Shown here in pieces: positions 9,362 through 19,758 of a DNA stretch of 64,000 nt. The stretch covers positions 1 to 64,000 of the forward strand of contig CACZHT010000014.1 of the NCBI GenBank assembly GCA_902781045.1, in the 5' to 3' direction. Below the pieces are notes generated by a model. The model was given only the letters and a program-made list of their open reading frames with translations. It searched no databases and was not told where the DNA came from. The position numbers were made by a program, and so were the translations under genes. The DNA comes from an uncultured Bacteroidales bacterium. Its GTDB lineage: Bacteria; Bacteroidota; Bacteroidia; Bacteroidales; Muribaculaceae. Within the stretch, counting starts at the first letter, position 1. The number at the start of each line of letters is the position of its first letter.

Positions 9362-11356
9362 TCAAATCAACACGCACACCATGGTGATGACCGCCAGAGC
9401 CAGCGCCCCCACCAGATAAACGTAGACATAACTTTGAATCGAGCCATTCTGCAAACGGCGTATGCCATAGGCAGCCGAACCGGTGACCGAAGCCAGCAGG
9501 TTGAAGAAACCGTCGATGACGGCACGGTCAAACCGTGCGATGGGCTTGCAGATGCTCTGGAAGATGACCTTGTGAGTAATGAACTGATAGAGCTCGTCCA
9601 TGTAGAAGCGGCGATAGGCAGCCTCCCACAGGCCACTGAAGCGTGCCTGCAACTTGTCGGGCAGCTCATTCTCCTTGAAGTACATCTTATAGGCCAGGCC
9701 GATGCCGATGCAAGCAATCAGCACACTGGTGCCTGCCACCGTCCAGTTGAGTTGAGTGTGCAGCTCCTTGCCATCCCAAGTGACCATGTCGTGAGCCGGC
9801 ACAAATCCTGCCACAATCGAGATGGCAGCCAGGATGATGAGCGGCAGTGTCATGGTCCAGGGTTGGTCGCTGGGTGCATGCTCGGTGTGCACCTCATGTT
9901 TCTTCCAGTGGAAGATGAGGAAATAGATGCGGAACATGTAGAAGGCGGTCATGCCGGCCACCATCGACATCCAGATGCCCCAGCCGAGCCCCTTCTCGTA
10001 GCAGGCCACCAGAATCTCGTCCTTGCTCCAGAAGCCGGCAAAGGGCGGGATGCCAGCGATGGCCAGGCAACCGATGAGAAATGCAAAGCTGGTGATGGGC
10101 ATATACTTGTGCAAGCCATGCATCTGGCTGTTCTCGTTGCTGTGCACGGCGTGGATGATGGCACCTGCACAAAGGAAGAGCAACGCCTTGAACATGGCGT
10201 GAGTGAACAGATGGAACATCGAGGCCATGAAGCCCAAGCCCTGGCCACCGTGAATCTCAATCAGCCCCCCATCGGCCGAACTCACGGCCAGCGAGGTCAT
10301 CATGAATGCAATCTGCGAGATGGTCGAGAACGCCAGCGCGCGCTTGATGTCGCTCTGCACACACGCGATGGCTGCGGCATAGAACGCCGTGAAGGCCCCC
10401 GTCACACAGATGATGTCCATTGCGCCCTGCTCGATGACATAGAGCGGGAACAGACGTGCCACCAGGAACACACCAGCCACCACCATGGTTGCGGCATGAA
10501 TCAATGCCGACACCGGCGTGGGACCCTCCATAGCGTCGGGCAACCAGATGTGCAATGGGTACATCGCACTCTTGCCGGCACCGCCGATGAAGATAAATGT
10601 CAACGCCCAAGCCATTACCGAGCACCCCAGGAACGTGGCCCCCCCACTTGTGGCGATGGCACTCTGTGCCACCTCCAGGCTGTTGGCACCATTAGAGCCA
10701 AACACCAGCTGATGGAAATCGAACGTGCCGGTGTAGTAGCTCAGGATCATGATGCCCAACAAGAAGAAGAGGTCGGCCAGACGGGTGACGATGAACGCCT
10801 TCTTGCTGGCGTGCACCGCTGCCGGCGACTGGTAATAGAAGCCAATGAGCAGGTAAGACGACAAGCCCACCATCTCAAAGAAGATGAATATCTGGAACAG
10901 ATTGGTGGCCACGACCAAGCCCAACATCGAGAAGGTGAACAGAGCCAGGAAAGCATAGTAGCGCTGGAATCCCTTCTCGGCATGGCCATGGTGGTCGCAC
11001 ATGTAGCCCAAGCTGTAGAGGTGCACCATGAGCGACACGGTGGAGATGACAATCAGCATCATCGCCGCTATCGGGTCGAGCATGATGCCCATGCGCACGA
11101 CCAGCGTCTGTGTGAACGAGAGCCAGTCGGGGTTGCACACGACCACAGCCTGGCGCACACCGTCGGCCATCTGTCCCTGGTCGCTCCCGAAGAAGTAGGT
11201 CAGCGCCACACCGTAAGCCAAAATTGTGGTGATGAGCATGCCTATCACGCCCAGCACACCAGTGAGTTTCTTGTCCATCTTCACACCCGCCAGTCCCAGG
11301 AAGAAGAACATCAGCAGGGGGATGGCAACGACTGCAATAGTATAACTTAAAGGCAT
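9362..11356 (-). CDS. nuoL: NADH-quinone oxidoreductase subunit L
   Basis: 664 residues, the distal antiporter-like subunit of complex I that carries the long lateral helix. Visible motifs: FFEMVGLSSYLLIGFYYQ (key Glu of TM5), GKSAMYPLHIWLPDAMEGPTP, and IAGIPPFAGFWSKDEIL. The C-terminal part (~540-664) holds the amphipathic lateral helix region and a last membrane segment. It lies only 6 bp from nuoK. Confidence 0.96.
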   Translation of the reverse strand: MPLSYTIAVVAIPLLMFFFLGLAGVKMDKKLTGVLGVIGMLITTILAYGVALTYFFGSDQGQMADGVRQAVVVCNPDWLSFTQTLVVRMGIMLDPIAAMMLIVISTVSLMVHLYSLGYMCDHHGHAEKGFQRYYAFLALFTFSMLGLVVATNLFQIFIFFEMVGLSSYLLIGFYYQSPAAVHASKKAFIVTRLADLFFLLGIMILSYYTGTFDFHQLVFGSNGANSLEVAQSAIATSGGATFLGCSVMAWALTFIFIGGAGKSAMYPLHIWLPDAMEGPTPVSALIHAATMVVAGVFLVARLFPLYVIEQGAMDIICVTGAFTAFYAAAIACVQSDIKRALAFSTISQIAFMMTSLAVSSADGGLIEIHGGQGLGFMASMFHLFTHAMFKALLFLCAGAIIHAVHSNENSQMHGLHKYMPITSFAFLIGCLAIAGIPPFAGFWSKDEILVACYEKGLGWGIWMSMVAGMTAFYMFRIYFLIFHWKKHEVHTEHAPSDQPWTMTLPLIILAAISIVAGFVPAHDMVTWDGKELHTQLNWTVAGTSVLIACIGIGLAYKMYFKENELPDKLQARFSGLWEAAYRRFYMDELYQFITHKVIFQSICKPIARFDRAVIDGFFNLLASVTGSAAYGIRRLQNGSIQSYVYVYLVGALALAVITMVCVLI

Positions 11357-11362
11357 AATCGT

Positions 11363-11674
11363 TTAGAATTTCAGTTTAGTGAGTTGGTTAATGTCAACCT
11401 TGCGGGCCACACGGAACACATTGATGATGATGGCCAAGGCCAGAGCCGTCTCGGCGGCGGCAATACCAATGGCAAACAGTGTGAAGAACATGCCATCGAG
11501 CTGTCCGGGGAACAAGTAACGGTTGAACACGACAAAGTTGATATCGACCGAGTTGAGCATCAGCTCGAGCGAAATCATGATGGCGATCATGTTCTTGCGC
11601 GTCAGAAAGCCATACACGCCACAGCCAAACATAACCAGGCTGGGCACCAGATACATGAGTAAAGTGAGATTCAT
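11363..11674 (-). CDS. nuoK: NADH-quinone oxidoreductase subunit K
   Basis: 103 residues, three membrane helices, with the conserved glutamate-bearing segment (MISLELMLNSVDINFV, residues ~33-48) and the second Glu in AAAETALALAI. The start is the ATG at 11674, chosen because a strong Shine-Dalgarno (AAAGGAGGAAAA, about 11681-11692) precedes it and the length matches NuoK. A longer open frame continues upstream over nuoJ in another phase and is not the gene. Confidence 0.95.
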   Translation of the reverse strand: MNLTLLMYLVPSLVMFGCGVYGFLTRKNMIAIMISLELMLNSVDINFVVFNRYLFPGQLDGMFFTLFAIGIAAAETALALAIIINVFRVARKVDINQLTKLKF

Positions 11675-11697
11675 AGTCTGTTTTCCTCCTTTCTTGG

Positions 11698-12219
11698 TTA
11701 ACGACGGCGAGCAATCACAACCCCACCGATGATGCATGCCAGCAGCAGAACACTGATGGCCTCGAACGGCAATAGATAGCCAAGCTTGTCGGTGCTGAGC
11801 AGAAAACGGCCAATGGTGTCGATAGTCACCGCATCGGCCGGAATCTCGGCCAGCTGACGGCCGCAGAAGTTGGCATACGAGAACAAGCCGAAGCCACACA
11901 CAGCCACAGCCAGCAGTGCTGCTACAGCCCCGAGCACGCGGCGTGTCGACTCGACTTGCTGCGCGTCCTTGCCAGGCTGGTGTGTGAGCAAGATGGCAAA
12001 CACAAACAGCACGACGATGCCTCCTGCATAGACCGCTATCTGCACCGCTCCCAGAAAGGCGTAGTCCATCTGGAAATAGATGACCGCCGTGGCAAAGAGC
12101 ACAAACAGCAGATAGGTGGCCGAGCGCAGAATCTGGCGCGTGGTGACGGTCAGCACCGAGCACACGATGATGACCAGTGCCACCACAAAGTAAAGGATGA
12201 GATTTCCTACTGATTCCAT
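11698..12219 (-). CDS. nuoJ: NADH-quinone oxidoreductase subunit J
   Basis: 173 residues with five hydrophobic segments, including the NuoJ signature around TM3 (FLGAVQIAVYAGGIVVLFVFAI, residues ~55-76) with the pi-bulge glycine/tyrosine region. It starts 3 bp after the nuoI stop codon, implying coupled translation, and ends 23 bp before nuoK. Confidence 0.94.
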   Translation of the reverse strand: MESVGNLILYFVVALVIIVCSVLTVTTRQILRSATYLLFVLFATAVIYFQMDYAFLGAVQIAVYAGGIVVLFVFAILLTHQPGKDAQQVESTRRVLGAVAALLAVAVCGFGLFSYANFCGRQLAEIPADAVTIDTIGRFLLSTDKLGYLLPFEAISVLLLACIIGGVVIARRR

Positions 12220-12222
12220 TTG

Positions 12223-12795
12223 TTATTCTTGTTTTGCATTGTTTTCTTCGTTCTTGGGCGCAGCAGCCTGAGTGGCCTCACCGTCCTGAGCGGGTTGGGC
12301 AGTCTTGGCCTGGACGACAGGGGCTGCAGGAGCAACGGGTTCGTCCTTTTCGGGCAGGTAGTTGAGCTGCTTGACCAGAGCCTCACGACGGAACACTGCC
12401 TGTTCGAAGTCGTTGGAGAACTCCAGCGCATGTGTGGGACACGTGGTGACGCACAGGTCGCAGAATGTGCAGCTGCCCAAGTCGTAGATATACTTGTCGA
12501 GCTTCTGCTTCTTCTTGCCATTGGGCAGGTCGACCATGCGAGTGTCGATGTGTATTGTTCCGTTGGGGCAATTGCGCTCGCACGTGCGGCAAGCGATGCA
12601 CTTGTGGTTGCCATTCTCATCATAGACAAGCGTGAGCGTGGCCCGGAACCGTTCTGGTATCTTCAGTGTAGCCCGATTCTCGGGGTACTGTTCAGTGACT
12701 TTGGGGGTTACCAGTTCTCGACCGGTGACCTCCATACCCTTTATCAGGCTATGAATGCCTTTGAAAAGAGAAACGAAATAATCCTTGATGCTCAT
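12223..12795 (-). CDS. nuoI: NADH-quinone oxidoreductase subunit I (2x 4Fe-4S)
   Basis: 190 residues, the ferredoxin-like subunit that passes electrons through clusters N6a/N6b to NuoB. Two complete 4Fe-4S motifs are present: CIACRTCERNCP (about residues 60-71) and CTFCDLCVTTCP (about 102-113). The start is the ATG at 12795 (MSIKDYF); the frame is open further upstream, but that extension would read through the atpG-nuoI spacer hairpin and is not like NuoI. The C-terminal ~40 residues are an Ala/Pro/Glu-rich low-complexity tail (EPVAPAAPVVQAK...) not needed for cluster binding. It is the first nuo gene after the inserted ATP synthase block. Confidence 0.93.
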   Translation of the reverse strand: MSIKDYFVSLFKGIHSLIKGMEVTGRELVTPKVTEQYPENRATLKIPERFRATLTLVYDENGNHKCIACRTCERNCPNGTIHIDTRMVDLPNGKKKQKLDKYIYDLGSCTFCDLCVTTCPTHALEFSNDFEQAVFRREALVKQLNYLPEKDEPVAPAAPVVQAKTAQPAQDGEATQAAAPKNEENNAKQE

Positions 12796-12828
12796 TTCTT
12801 CTAATTTTTTTACGTTTAGCCCTGCCAG

Positions 12829-12854
12829 GCAGGTCGTGCTGTGACACGACCTGC
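12829..12854. repeat. Hairpin in the atpG-nuoI spacer
   Basis: Perfect 10-bp inverted repeat GCAGGTCGTG (12829-12838) / CACGACCTGC (12845-12854), loop 6 nt. It lies between the atpG stop and the nuoI start, at one border of the atp block. On the minus strand it is followed by a run of A rather than T, so I do not call it a terminator; partial attenuation or RNA processing is possible. Confidence 0.7.
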
Positions 12855-12875
12855 ACTGCAAGACTCACTAACATA

Positions 12876-13760
12876 TTATCGTTGCACCTGCCCACCGATG
12901 ATGTCTAGCAGCTCGGTGGTGATGCTCTGCTGGCGCAACTTGTTGTACTCCAGGTTCAGCGCATCGAGTAGCTCCTTGGCGTTGTCGCTGGCCGTCTGCA
13001 TGGCCATCACACGCGCCGCCTGCTCGCTGGCCGCACTCTCGGTGTAGACCTCCTGCATCACGGCCCTCAGATGCAGCGGCAACACACTGTTAAAGATGGT
13101 GTTGGCATCTGGCTCGAACAGGCACGGCTGAGCAGCGGTCTTTGCGTCCATCTGCTGCGCTATAGCCTGGTAGCTCACCGGCAACAGTGTCTCGCGTGTG
13201 AACGTCTGCCGACTCGTGCTCTTAAAGTGCATGTACAGCACCTCGACACGGTCAAACGTGCCCTTGAGGAATCTCTCCCTCAGGTGGGCGGTCAACTCGT
13301 TGAGTTCGTCACCGGTGCTGCGCGTGTTGAGGCTGGTGCGCTCGACATCGACCCCCTGTCCGGTAATCTTGAGGGCAGCCTTTGTCAACTTCTTGCCCAC
13401 AGGGATGACCGTGACGCGCAACTCGCGCCCATACTGCTCACGCGCCTGATTGATGGTGGCCAGCAGGTGCTTGAACAAGTTGATGTTGAACGCACCGCAC
13501 AAGCCGTCATCACTGCCGAAGGCCACCAGCGCCAAGTGTCGCACATCACGCTCGACGATGAGCGGCGATGAGAACTCCTGGTCAGTGACAAGCAGGTGGC
13601 TGATGACATGCTGCACCATGGCTCGATAGGGCGACAGGCGCTGCAATTGAGAGGTTGCCTTGCGCATCTTGGCCGACGAGATCATCTTCATGGCACTCGT
13701 GGTCTTCTGCGTCGAGGCGACCGAGCCAATGCGACTTTTTAATTCACGTAAAGTTGCCAC
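12876..13760 (-). CDS. atpG: F-type ATP synthase gamma subunit
   Basis: 294 residues, the rotating central stalk of F1. The N-terminal helix (MATLRELKSRIGSVASTQKTTSAMKMIS) and the C-terminal helix (ASDNAKELLDALNLEYNKLRQQSITTELLDIIGG) match the two long coiled-coil helices of the family. The Rossmann-like middle includes FGSDDGLCGAFNINL (around residue 80), the usual DRGLCGxxN site with one change (Ser-Asp for the first Asp-Arg). Last gene of the atp block, 80 bp ahead of nuoI. Confidence 0.94.
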   Translation of the reverse strand: MATLRELKSRIGSVASTQKTTSAMKMISSAKMRKATSQLQRLSPYRAMVQHVISHLLVTDQEFSSPLIVERDVRHLALVAFGSDDGLCGAFNINLFKHLLATINQAREQYGRELRVTVIPVGKKLTKAALKITGQGVDVERTSLNTRSTGDELNELTAHLRERFLKGTFDRVEVLYMHFKSTSRQTFTRETLLPVSYQAIAQQMDAKTAAQPCLFEPDANTIFNSVLPLHLRAVMQEVYTESAASEQAARVMAMQTASDNAKELLDALNLEYNKLRQQSITTELLDIIGGQVQR

Positions 13761-13772
13761 TTATTCTTAATG

Positions 13773-13807
13773 AATAACGAATTATGAATTATGAGTTGCG
13801 AGTTGCG
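13773..13807. repeat. Heptanucleotide tandem array, 5 units
   Basis: Five successive 7-bp units: AATAACG, AATTATG, AATTATG, AGTTGCG, AGTTGCG. It lies in the 91-bp atpA-atpG spacer. A small hairpin AGCCG/CGGCT (13813-13829) sits beside it. Confidence 0.7.
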
Positions 13808-13851
13808 TCGTTAGCCGATGGTAACGGCTCCACTACCCGACTACTCAGATA

Positions 13852-15429
13852 TTACTTCTCATATTTGCCGGCAATCTCCTGTGCAGCGTTCTTGAGCTTG
13901 GCCGTGACCTCATCATCAATCTTGCCACTGCGCAAGACATCAAGCACATCGGCCTGATGCTTGGCCCGCAGATACTGGATGAAGAGCTTCTCAAACTCAG
14001 GCACCTGGTCGACCGGCACTCGCTGCAACAGTCCATTCACACCGCAGAAGATGATGGCCACCTGCTCCTCGACGGCCATTGGCTCATACTGCGGCTGGAC
14101 AAGCAGTCGCTCGTTCTTGCGACCTGTGTCGATGGTGCGTGCGGTCACCGGGTCGATGTCGCCACCGAACTTGGTGAACGCCTCAAGTTCACGGTACTGG
14201 GCCTGGGCAATCTTGAGCGTACCGGCCACCTTCTTCATGCACTTGATTTGGGCATTACCACCCACACGGCTCACCGAGATACCCACGTTGACGGCCGGGC
14301 GGATGCCGGCATTGAACAGGGCAGTCTCGAGATAAATCTGTCCGTCGGTGATTGAGATGACATTGGTGGGAATGTAGGCACTCACGTCGCCTGCTTGCGT
14401 CTCGATGATGGGCAGTGCTGTGAGCGAGCCTCCACCCTTGACCATGGGCTTGAGCACCTCCGGCAGGTCGTTCATCACCGATGCCACCGCCTGATTCTCA
14501 TTGATCTTGGCAGCACGCTCCAGCAGACGGCTGTGCAGATAGAAGATGTCGCCTGGATATGCCTCTCGTCCCGATGGGCGCTTGAGGATGAGCGAAATCT
14601 CGCGATAGGCCACTGCATGCTTCGAGAGGTCGTCATAGATGACCAGCGCGTCACGCCCGGTGTCGCGGAAATACTCGCCGATGGCTGCGCCGGCAAAGGG
14701 GGCATAGTAGCGCATCGAGGCCGAGTCGGCAGCAGTTGCCGCCACCACCACGGTATAGTCCATGGCGTTATGCTCCTTGAGGGTGTTGACCAGTGCGGCC
14801 ACAGTGGATGCCTTCTGGCCGATGGCCACATAGATGCAATAGACCGGCTTACCGGCATCATAGTTCTGGCGCTGATTGATGATGGTGTCGACAGCGATGG
14901 CAGTCTTGCCAATCTGTCGGTCGCCGATGATGAGCTCGCGCTGACCACGTCCGATGGGAATCATCGAGTCGATGGCCTTAAGCCCGGTCTGGAGCGGCTG
15001 GTTGACCGGCTGGCGGAAGATGACACCCGGAGCCTTGCGCTCGAGCGGCAGACGGATGCGCTCGCCGTCGATGTTGCCGCGTCCGTCGATGGGCTCGGCC
15101 AGGACATTGATGACACGTCCCAGCAAGCCTTCACCGACCTGGATTGAGGCAATCTCGCCGGTGCGGGTCACCTTCATATTCTCGCTGATGGAGTCGACCT
15201 CGTTGAGCAGGATGACACCCACGTCACTCTCCTCAAGGTTCATGGCGACACCGGTGACACCGTTCTCGAACTTGACCAGCTCGTTGGCCTCGACATTGCT
15301 CAGGCCATAGACGTGTGCCACACCGTCGCCCACCTCCAGCACCGTACCGACCTCCTCGAACGATACATTGCGCTCAATGTCGCTCAGTTGTTGTTTCAGT
15401 ATGTCGGATATTTCGCTTGGGTTAATCAT
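13852..15429 (-). CDS. atpA: F-type ATP synthase alpha subunit
   Basis: 525 residues, the non-catalytic nucleotide-binding subunit of F1. Domains: N-terminal beta-barrel (~25-95), RecA-like nucleotide-binding core (~96-380), C-terminal helical domain. The P-loop reads GDRQIGKT (~residues 170-177); the usual threonine of GDRQTGKT is isoleucine, which still fits the general Walker A pattern. Other family motifs: [23 protein letters not shown], and the arginine-containing loop near it. It follows atpH by 5 bp. Confidence 0.96.
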   Translation of the reverse strand: MINPSEISDILKQQLSDIERNVSFEEVGTVLEVGDGVAHVYGLSNVEANELVKFENGVTGVAMNLEESDVGVILLNEVDSISENMKVTRTGEIASIQVGEGLLGRVINVLAEPIDGRGNIDGERIRLPLERKAPGVIFRQPVNQPLQTGLKAIDSMIPIGRGQRELIIGDRQIGKTAIAVDTIINQRQNYDAGKPVYCIYVAIGQKASTVAALVNTLKEHNAMDYTVVVAATAADSASMRYYAPFAGAAIGEYFRDTGRDALVIYDDLSKHAVAYREISLILKRPSGREAYPGDIFYLHSRLLERAAKINENQAVASVMNDLPEVLKPMVKGGGSLTALPIIETQAGDVSAYIPTNVISITDGQIYLETALFNAGIRPAVNVGISVSRVGGNAQIKCMKKVAGTLKIAQAQYRELEAFTKFGGDIDPVTARTIDTGRKNERLLVQPQYEPMAVEEQVAIIFCGVNGLLQRVPVDQVPEFEKLFIQYLRAKHQADVLDVLRSGKIDDEVTAKLKNAAQEIAGKYEK

Positions 15430-15434
15430 TTGAA

Positions 15435-15974
15435 TTAACTTAAAAGTTTTAAACGCAATTTTTTCAATTCATTTTTGACCGACGCGTCGAGCAGGACATC
15501 CCCCACCTTGACTGTGAAGCCTCCGATGAGCTCGGGGTCGATGGCCGTCTCCACCTCCAGCGTGATGCCGGGCTTGAGCTTGCGCACGATGTCGACAATG
15601 CCCTGTAGCTGCTCCTGTGGCAGCTCGGATGCCATTGTGATATCGACCTGGGCGATGTCGTGGTCGTCGCGATACAGTTCCACGTAGGCCAACGCAATCT
15701 TGCGCAGATATTCGGCACGGTTGTTGCGGATGACCAACAGCATGAACTTGTCAAGCGAACTGCCGGGCTTTGCCCCCAACAGCTGCATCATCACTCTCCC
15801 CTTGTCCTGCTCGGGCACCTTGGGGTTGGTGAGCACGCGCTTGACTTCGTCCAAGCCTCTGAACCCACGGCTGAGCGGCTTGAGCAGCTCATAGATCTCT
15901 TGCGAGTCGCCATTCTCGATGGCCAGCTTGTACAGGGCCTTGGCATAGCGCTTGGGAATGAGTCCGTCATTCAT
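15435..15974 (-). CDS. atpH: F-type ATP synthase delta subunit
   Basis: 179 residues, the peripheral-stalk cap that joins F1 to subunit b (OSCP-like). Predicted helical N-terminal domain ([18 protein letters not shown] near the start is the family signature) and a C-terminal domain with the GG-containing strand [25 protein letters not shown] (~148-172). It lies 6 bp after atpF and 5 bp before atpA. Confidence 0.93.
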   Translation of the reverse strand: MNDGLIPKRYAKALYKLAIENGDSQEIYELLKPLSRGFRGLDEVKRVLTNPKVPEQDKGRVMMQLLGAKPGSSLDKFMLLVIRNNRAEYLRKIALAYVELYRDDHDIAQVDITMASELPQEQLQGIVDIVRKLKPGITLEVETAIDPELIGGFTVKVGDVLLDASVKNELKKLRLKLLS

Positions 15975-15980
15975 ATTCCG

Positions 15981-16478
15981 TTAGTTTTTTGTCTCGACCT
16001 CGTTGAGATACTTGTCAACCAACTCTCGCTGTGCCTGGTCGCTTGAGACATTCTTGCGCAGCACCTTCTCGGCAATCTGGAGCGCAATTTCGCCCACCTC
16101 GCGGCGTATCTGCTTCTCGCTCTCCTTCTTGGCCTGCTCAATCGACACCAGCGCGGCATCCGAAACTTTCTTGGCTTCGACAACAGCCTCACCGCGCGCG
16201 TCCTCGATAATTTGGTTGCGCATCTTGGCTGCATCGCGAAGTATATCGGCCTGCTGCTGGCGTGCCTCGGCCAGGAGGCTCTCGGCCTGGGCCTTGGCAT
16301 TGTCTAACTGCGCCTTGGACTCCTGTGCGTAGGCCACACCCTTGTCAATGAGGTCGGCACGTTCCTCCATGCTGCGTATGATGAAAGGCCATGCCCACTT
16401 GGCAAGGATGCAGTACAGGCACAGGAATGCCACGAACATCCAGAACACCAGGCCAAATTCAGGCGTGAAAAGTTCCAT
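15981..16478 (-). CDS. atpF: F-type ATP synthase b subunit
   Basis: 165 residues: one N-terminal membrane helix (~residues 8-30, FGLVFWMFVAFLCLYCILAKWAW) and a long Ala/Glu/Lys-rich coiled coil that forms the peripheral stalk. Length and layout match bacterial AtpF. It lies between atpE and atpH with short spacers. Confidence 0.93.
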   Translation of the reverse strand: MELFTPEFGLVFWMFVAFLCLYCILAKWAWPFIIRSMEERADLIDKGVAYAQESKAQLDNAKAQAESLLAEARQQQADILRDAAKMRNQIIEDARGEAVVEAKKVSDAALVSIEQAKKESEKQIRREVGEIALQIAEKVLRKNVSSDQAQRELVDKYLNEVETKN

Positions 16479-16493
16479 TGTCCAGTTGAGTTA

Positions 16494-16739
<246 letters not shown>

Positions 16740-16786
16740 CTAAAGATTTTAAAATTATTGTTTTATTATTATTTCTTGATTATGAG

Positions 16787-17851
16787 TCAGGCTTCGTGAC
16801 CATGAGGCTCGACCAGCGCCATGGAGATGAAGATGGTCGACAAGATGGTGAAAACGTAAGCCTGGATGAAGCTCACCAGCGTGTCAAGTGCCAGCATGAA
16901 CAGCGCGAACGCCAGCGAGAACACCGTTGTCGCACCACCCACTGCGGCCCCAAACATGCCAGAGAAGATAAAGATGAGGAGCATGAGCACCAGCACCACC
17001 ATGTGGCCACCCATCATGTTGGCAAACAGACGCACCATCAGTGCGACGGGCTTGGTGAACATGCCCAGTATTTCGATGAAAGGCATCATCGGCACCGGGC
17101 ATTTCAGCCCCAGTGGCACATCGGGCCACAGGATTTCCTTCCAGTACTCGCGCGTGCCCGACAGGTTGATGACAAAAAATGTGATCACTGCCAGCACCAT
17201 CGTCACGGCCAGGTTGCCGGTCAGGTTGGCGCCGCCGGGGAAGATCACCATCAGCCCCATCAGGTTCATCGTCAGGATAAAGAAGAACACGGTCAACAGA
17301 TAGGGTGCATACTTGGGTGAATGCTTGCCCAGAATGGGGCGGATGGTGTCGGTGTAGACATAGTCAACAACAAGCTCAAGCAAGGCTGTGCCGCGGCGCG
17401 GTGCCTTCATGCCATGCTTGCGATACCAGTTGCGCACACTGAACACCATGGCAATCACCAGCAAGGCGCACACCACGATGGCGGCCACATTCTTGGTGAT
17501 GGACAAGTCGAGCGGACGCGACACCGAGCCGTCGGCATGCACCTGCACGAGCTTGCCGTTATACTGCTCGCCATGGTTGATGCGCAGCCCCTCGTAGGTC
17601 TCGCCACCGGTGACACGGCAGCTCATGAAACAGTGCCAGCCATCATCGGCCTTGGCGATGATGGGCAGCGGGATGCGCACGTCGTGAGCAAACGGAATCT
17701 CCCACCCGTAGGCATCACCCAGGTGCTCATAGATGATTTCCTTGGGGTTGACCTCGGTGGTGCCGTGATGGTGCTGGGCAGCGCGCATATAGCCGTAGGC
17801 GGCCAGCGCGATGAGCACCAGGGCGATGATTGCGGTAATTGCTTTCTTCAT
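16787..17851 (-). CDS. atpB: F-type ATP synthase a subunit
   Basis: About 354 residues, the stator channel of F0. The essential arginine is in LMVRLFANMMGGH (about residue 270). The C-terminal ~200 residues hold the membrane helices; the first ~130 residues are a long extension with an N-terminal hydrophobic segment and a soluble part (EHLGDAYGWEIPFAHDVRIPLP), as often seen in Bacteroidetes AtpB. The start is the ATG at 17851, one base past the atpC stop codon; an in-frame ATG at 17869 would overlap atpC. Confidence 0.93.
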   Translation of the reverse strand: MKKAITAIIALVLIALAAYGYMRAAQHHHGTTEVNPKEIIYEHLGDAYGWEIPFAHDVRIPLPIIAKADDGWHCFMSCRVTGGETYEGLRINHGEQYNGKLVQVHADGSVSRPLDLSITKNVAAIVVCALLVIAMVFSVRNWYRKHGMKAPRRGTALLELVVDYVYTDTIRPILGKHSPKYAPYLLTVFFFILTMNLMGLMVIFPGGANLTGNLAVTMVLAVITFFVINLSGTREYWKEILWPDVPLGLKCPVPMMPFIEILGMFTKPVALMVRLFANMMGGHMVVLVLMLLIFIFSGMFGAAVGGATTVFSLAFALFMLALDTLVSFIQAYVFTILSTIFISMALVEPHGHEA

Positions 17852-17852
17852 A

Positions 17853-18089
17853 TCAATACATGCACACACTCACCACATTGTTCTTGATATCGGCCACACC
17901 ACCATGGATGGCTCGCGCCTGAGTCTCGCCAGTGCCAGTGACATAAGTCACCTGCCCTGCGGCCAGTGCGGCAATCAGTGCGGCATGGTTGTTGAGCACC
18001 TGGAACTTGCCCATGGCACCTGGCAGGGTCACCGAAGTCACCTCGCCCTCAAACTCAATCTGTTGAGCCGATATAATCTTGAGTGTCAT
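17853..18089 (-). CDS. atpC: F-type ATP synthase epsilon subunit, short form
   Basis: 78 residues from the ATG at 18089 (a TTG at 18101 is possible). Contains only the N-terminal beta-sandwich (MTLKIISAQQIEFEGEVTSVTLPGAMGKFQVLNNHAALIAAL). The C-terminal two-helix domain that can inhibit ATP hydrolysis in E. coli-type enzymes is absent: the frame ends right after the sandwich. Short epsilon subunits are known in several anaerobe lineages. It lies between atpD and atpB; the stop is separated from the atpB ATG by one base. Confidence 0.9.
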   Translation of the reverse strand: MTLKIISAQQIEFEGEVTSVTLPGAMGKFQVLNNHAALIAALAAGQVTYVTGTGETQARAIHGGVADIKNNVVSVCMY

Positions 18090-18103
18090 TTTGTTAATCA
18101 ATT

Positions 18104-18131
18104 AATGCACAATGCACAGTGCACAATTATT
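18104..18131. repeat. Heptanucleotide tandem array, 4 units
   Basis: Units AATGCAC, AATGCAC, AGTGCAC, AATTATT in the atpD-atpC spacer. The reverse complement (GCATTGT, GCACTGT) is the same unit family as the array inside tamL at 41732-41766. Confidence 0.7.
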
Positions 18132-18175
18132 GCATAATCGAAGATTCGAAAATTCGCGATAAAATCTCGTGGAGG

Positions 18176-19730
<1,555 letters not shown>

Positions 19731-19758
19731 GCTTTCGGTCTTCTTGCTTCCATCAGAA

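Noticed and set aside
11675..12163. Upstream extension of the nuoK frame.
   Set aside because: Overlaps nuoJ in another phase; the Shine-Dalgarno and family length fix the start at 11674.
12829..12854. Hairpin after atpG as a terminator.
   Set aside because: No T-run on the transcribed strand; kept as a hairpin only.
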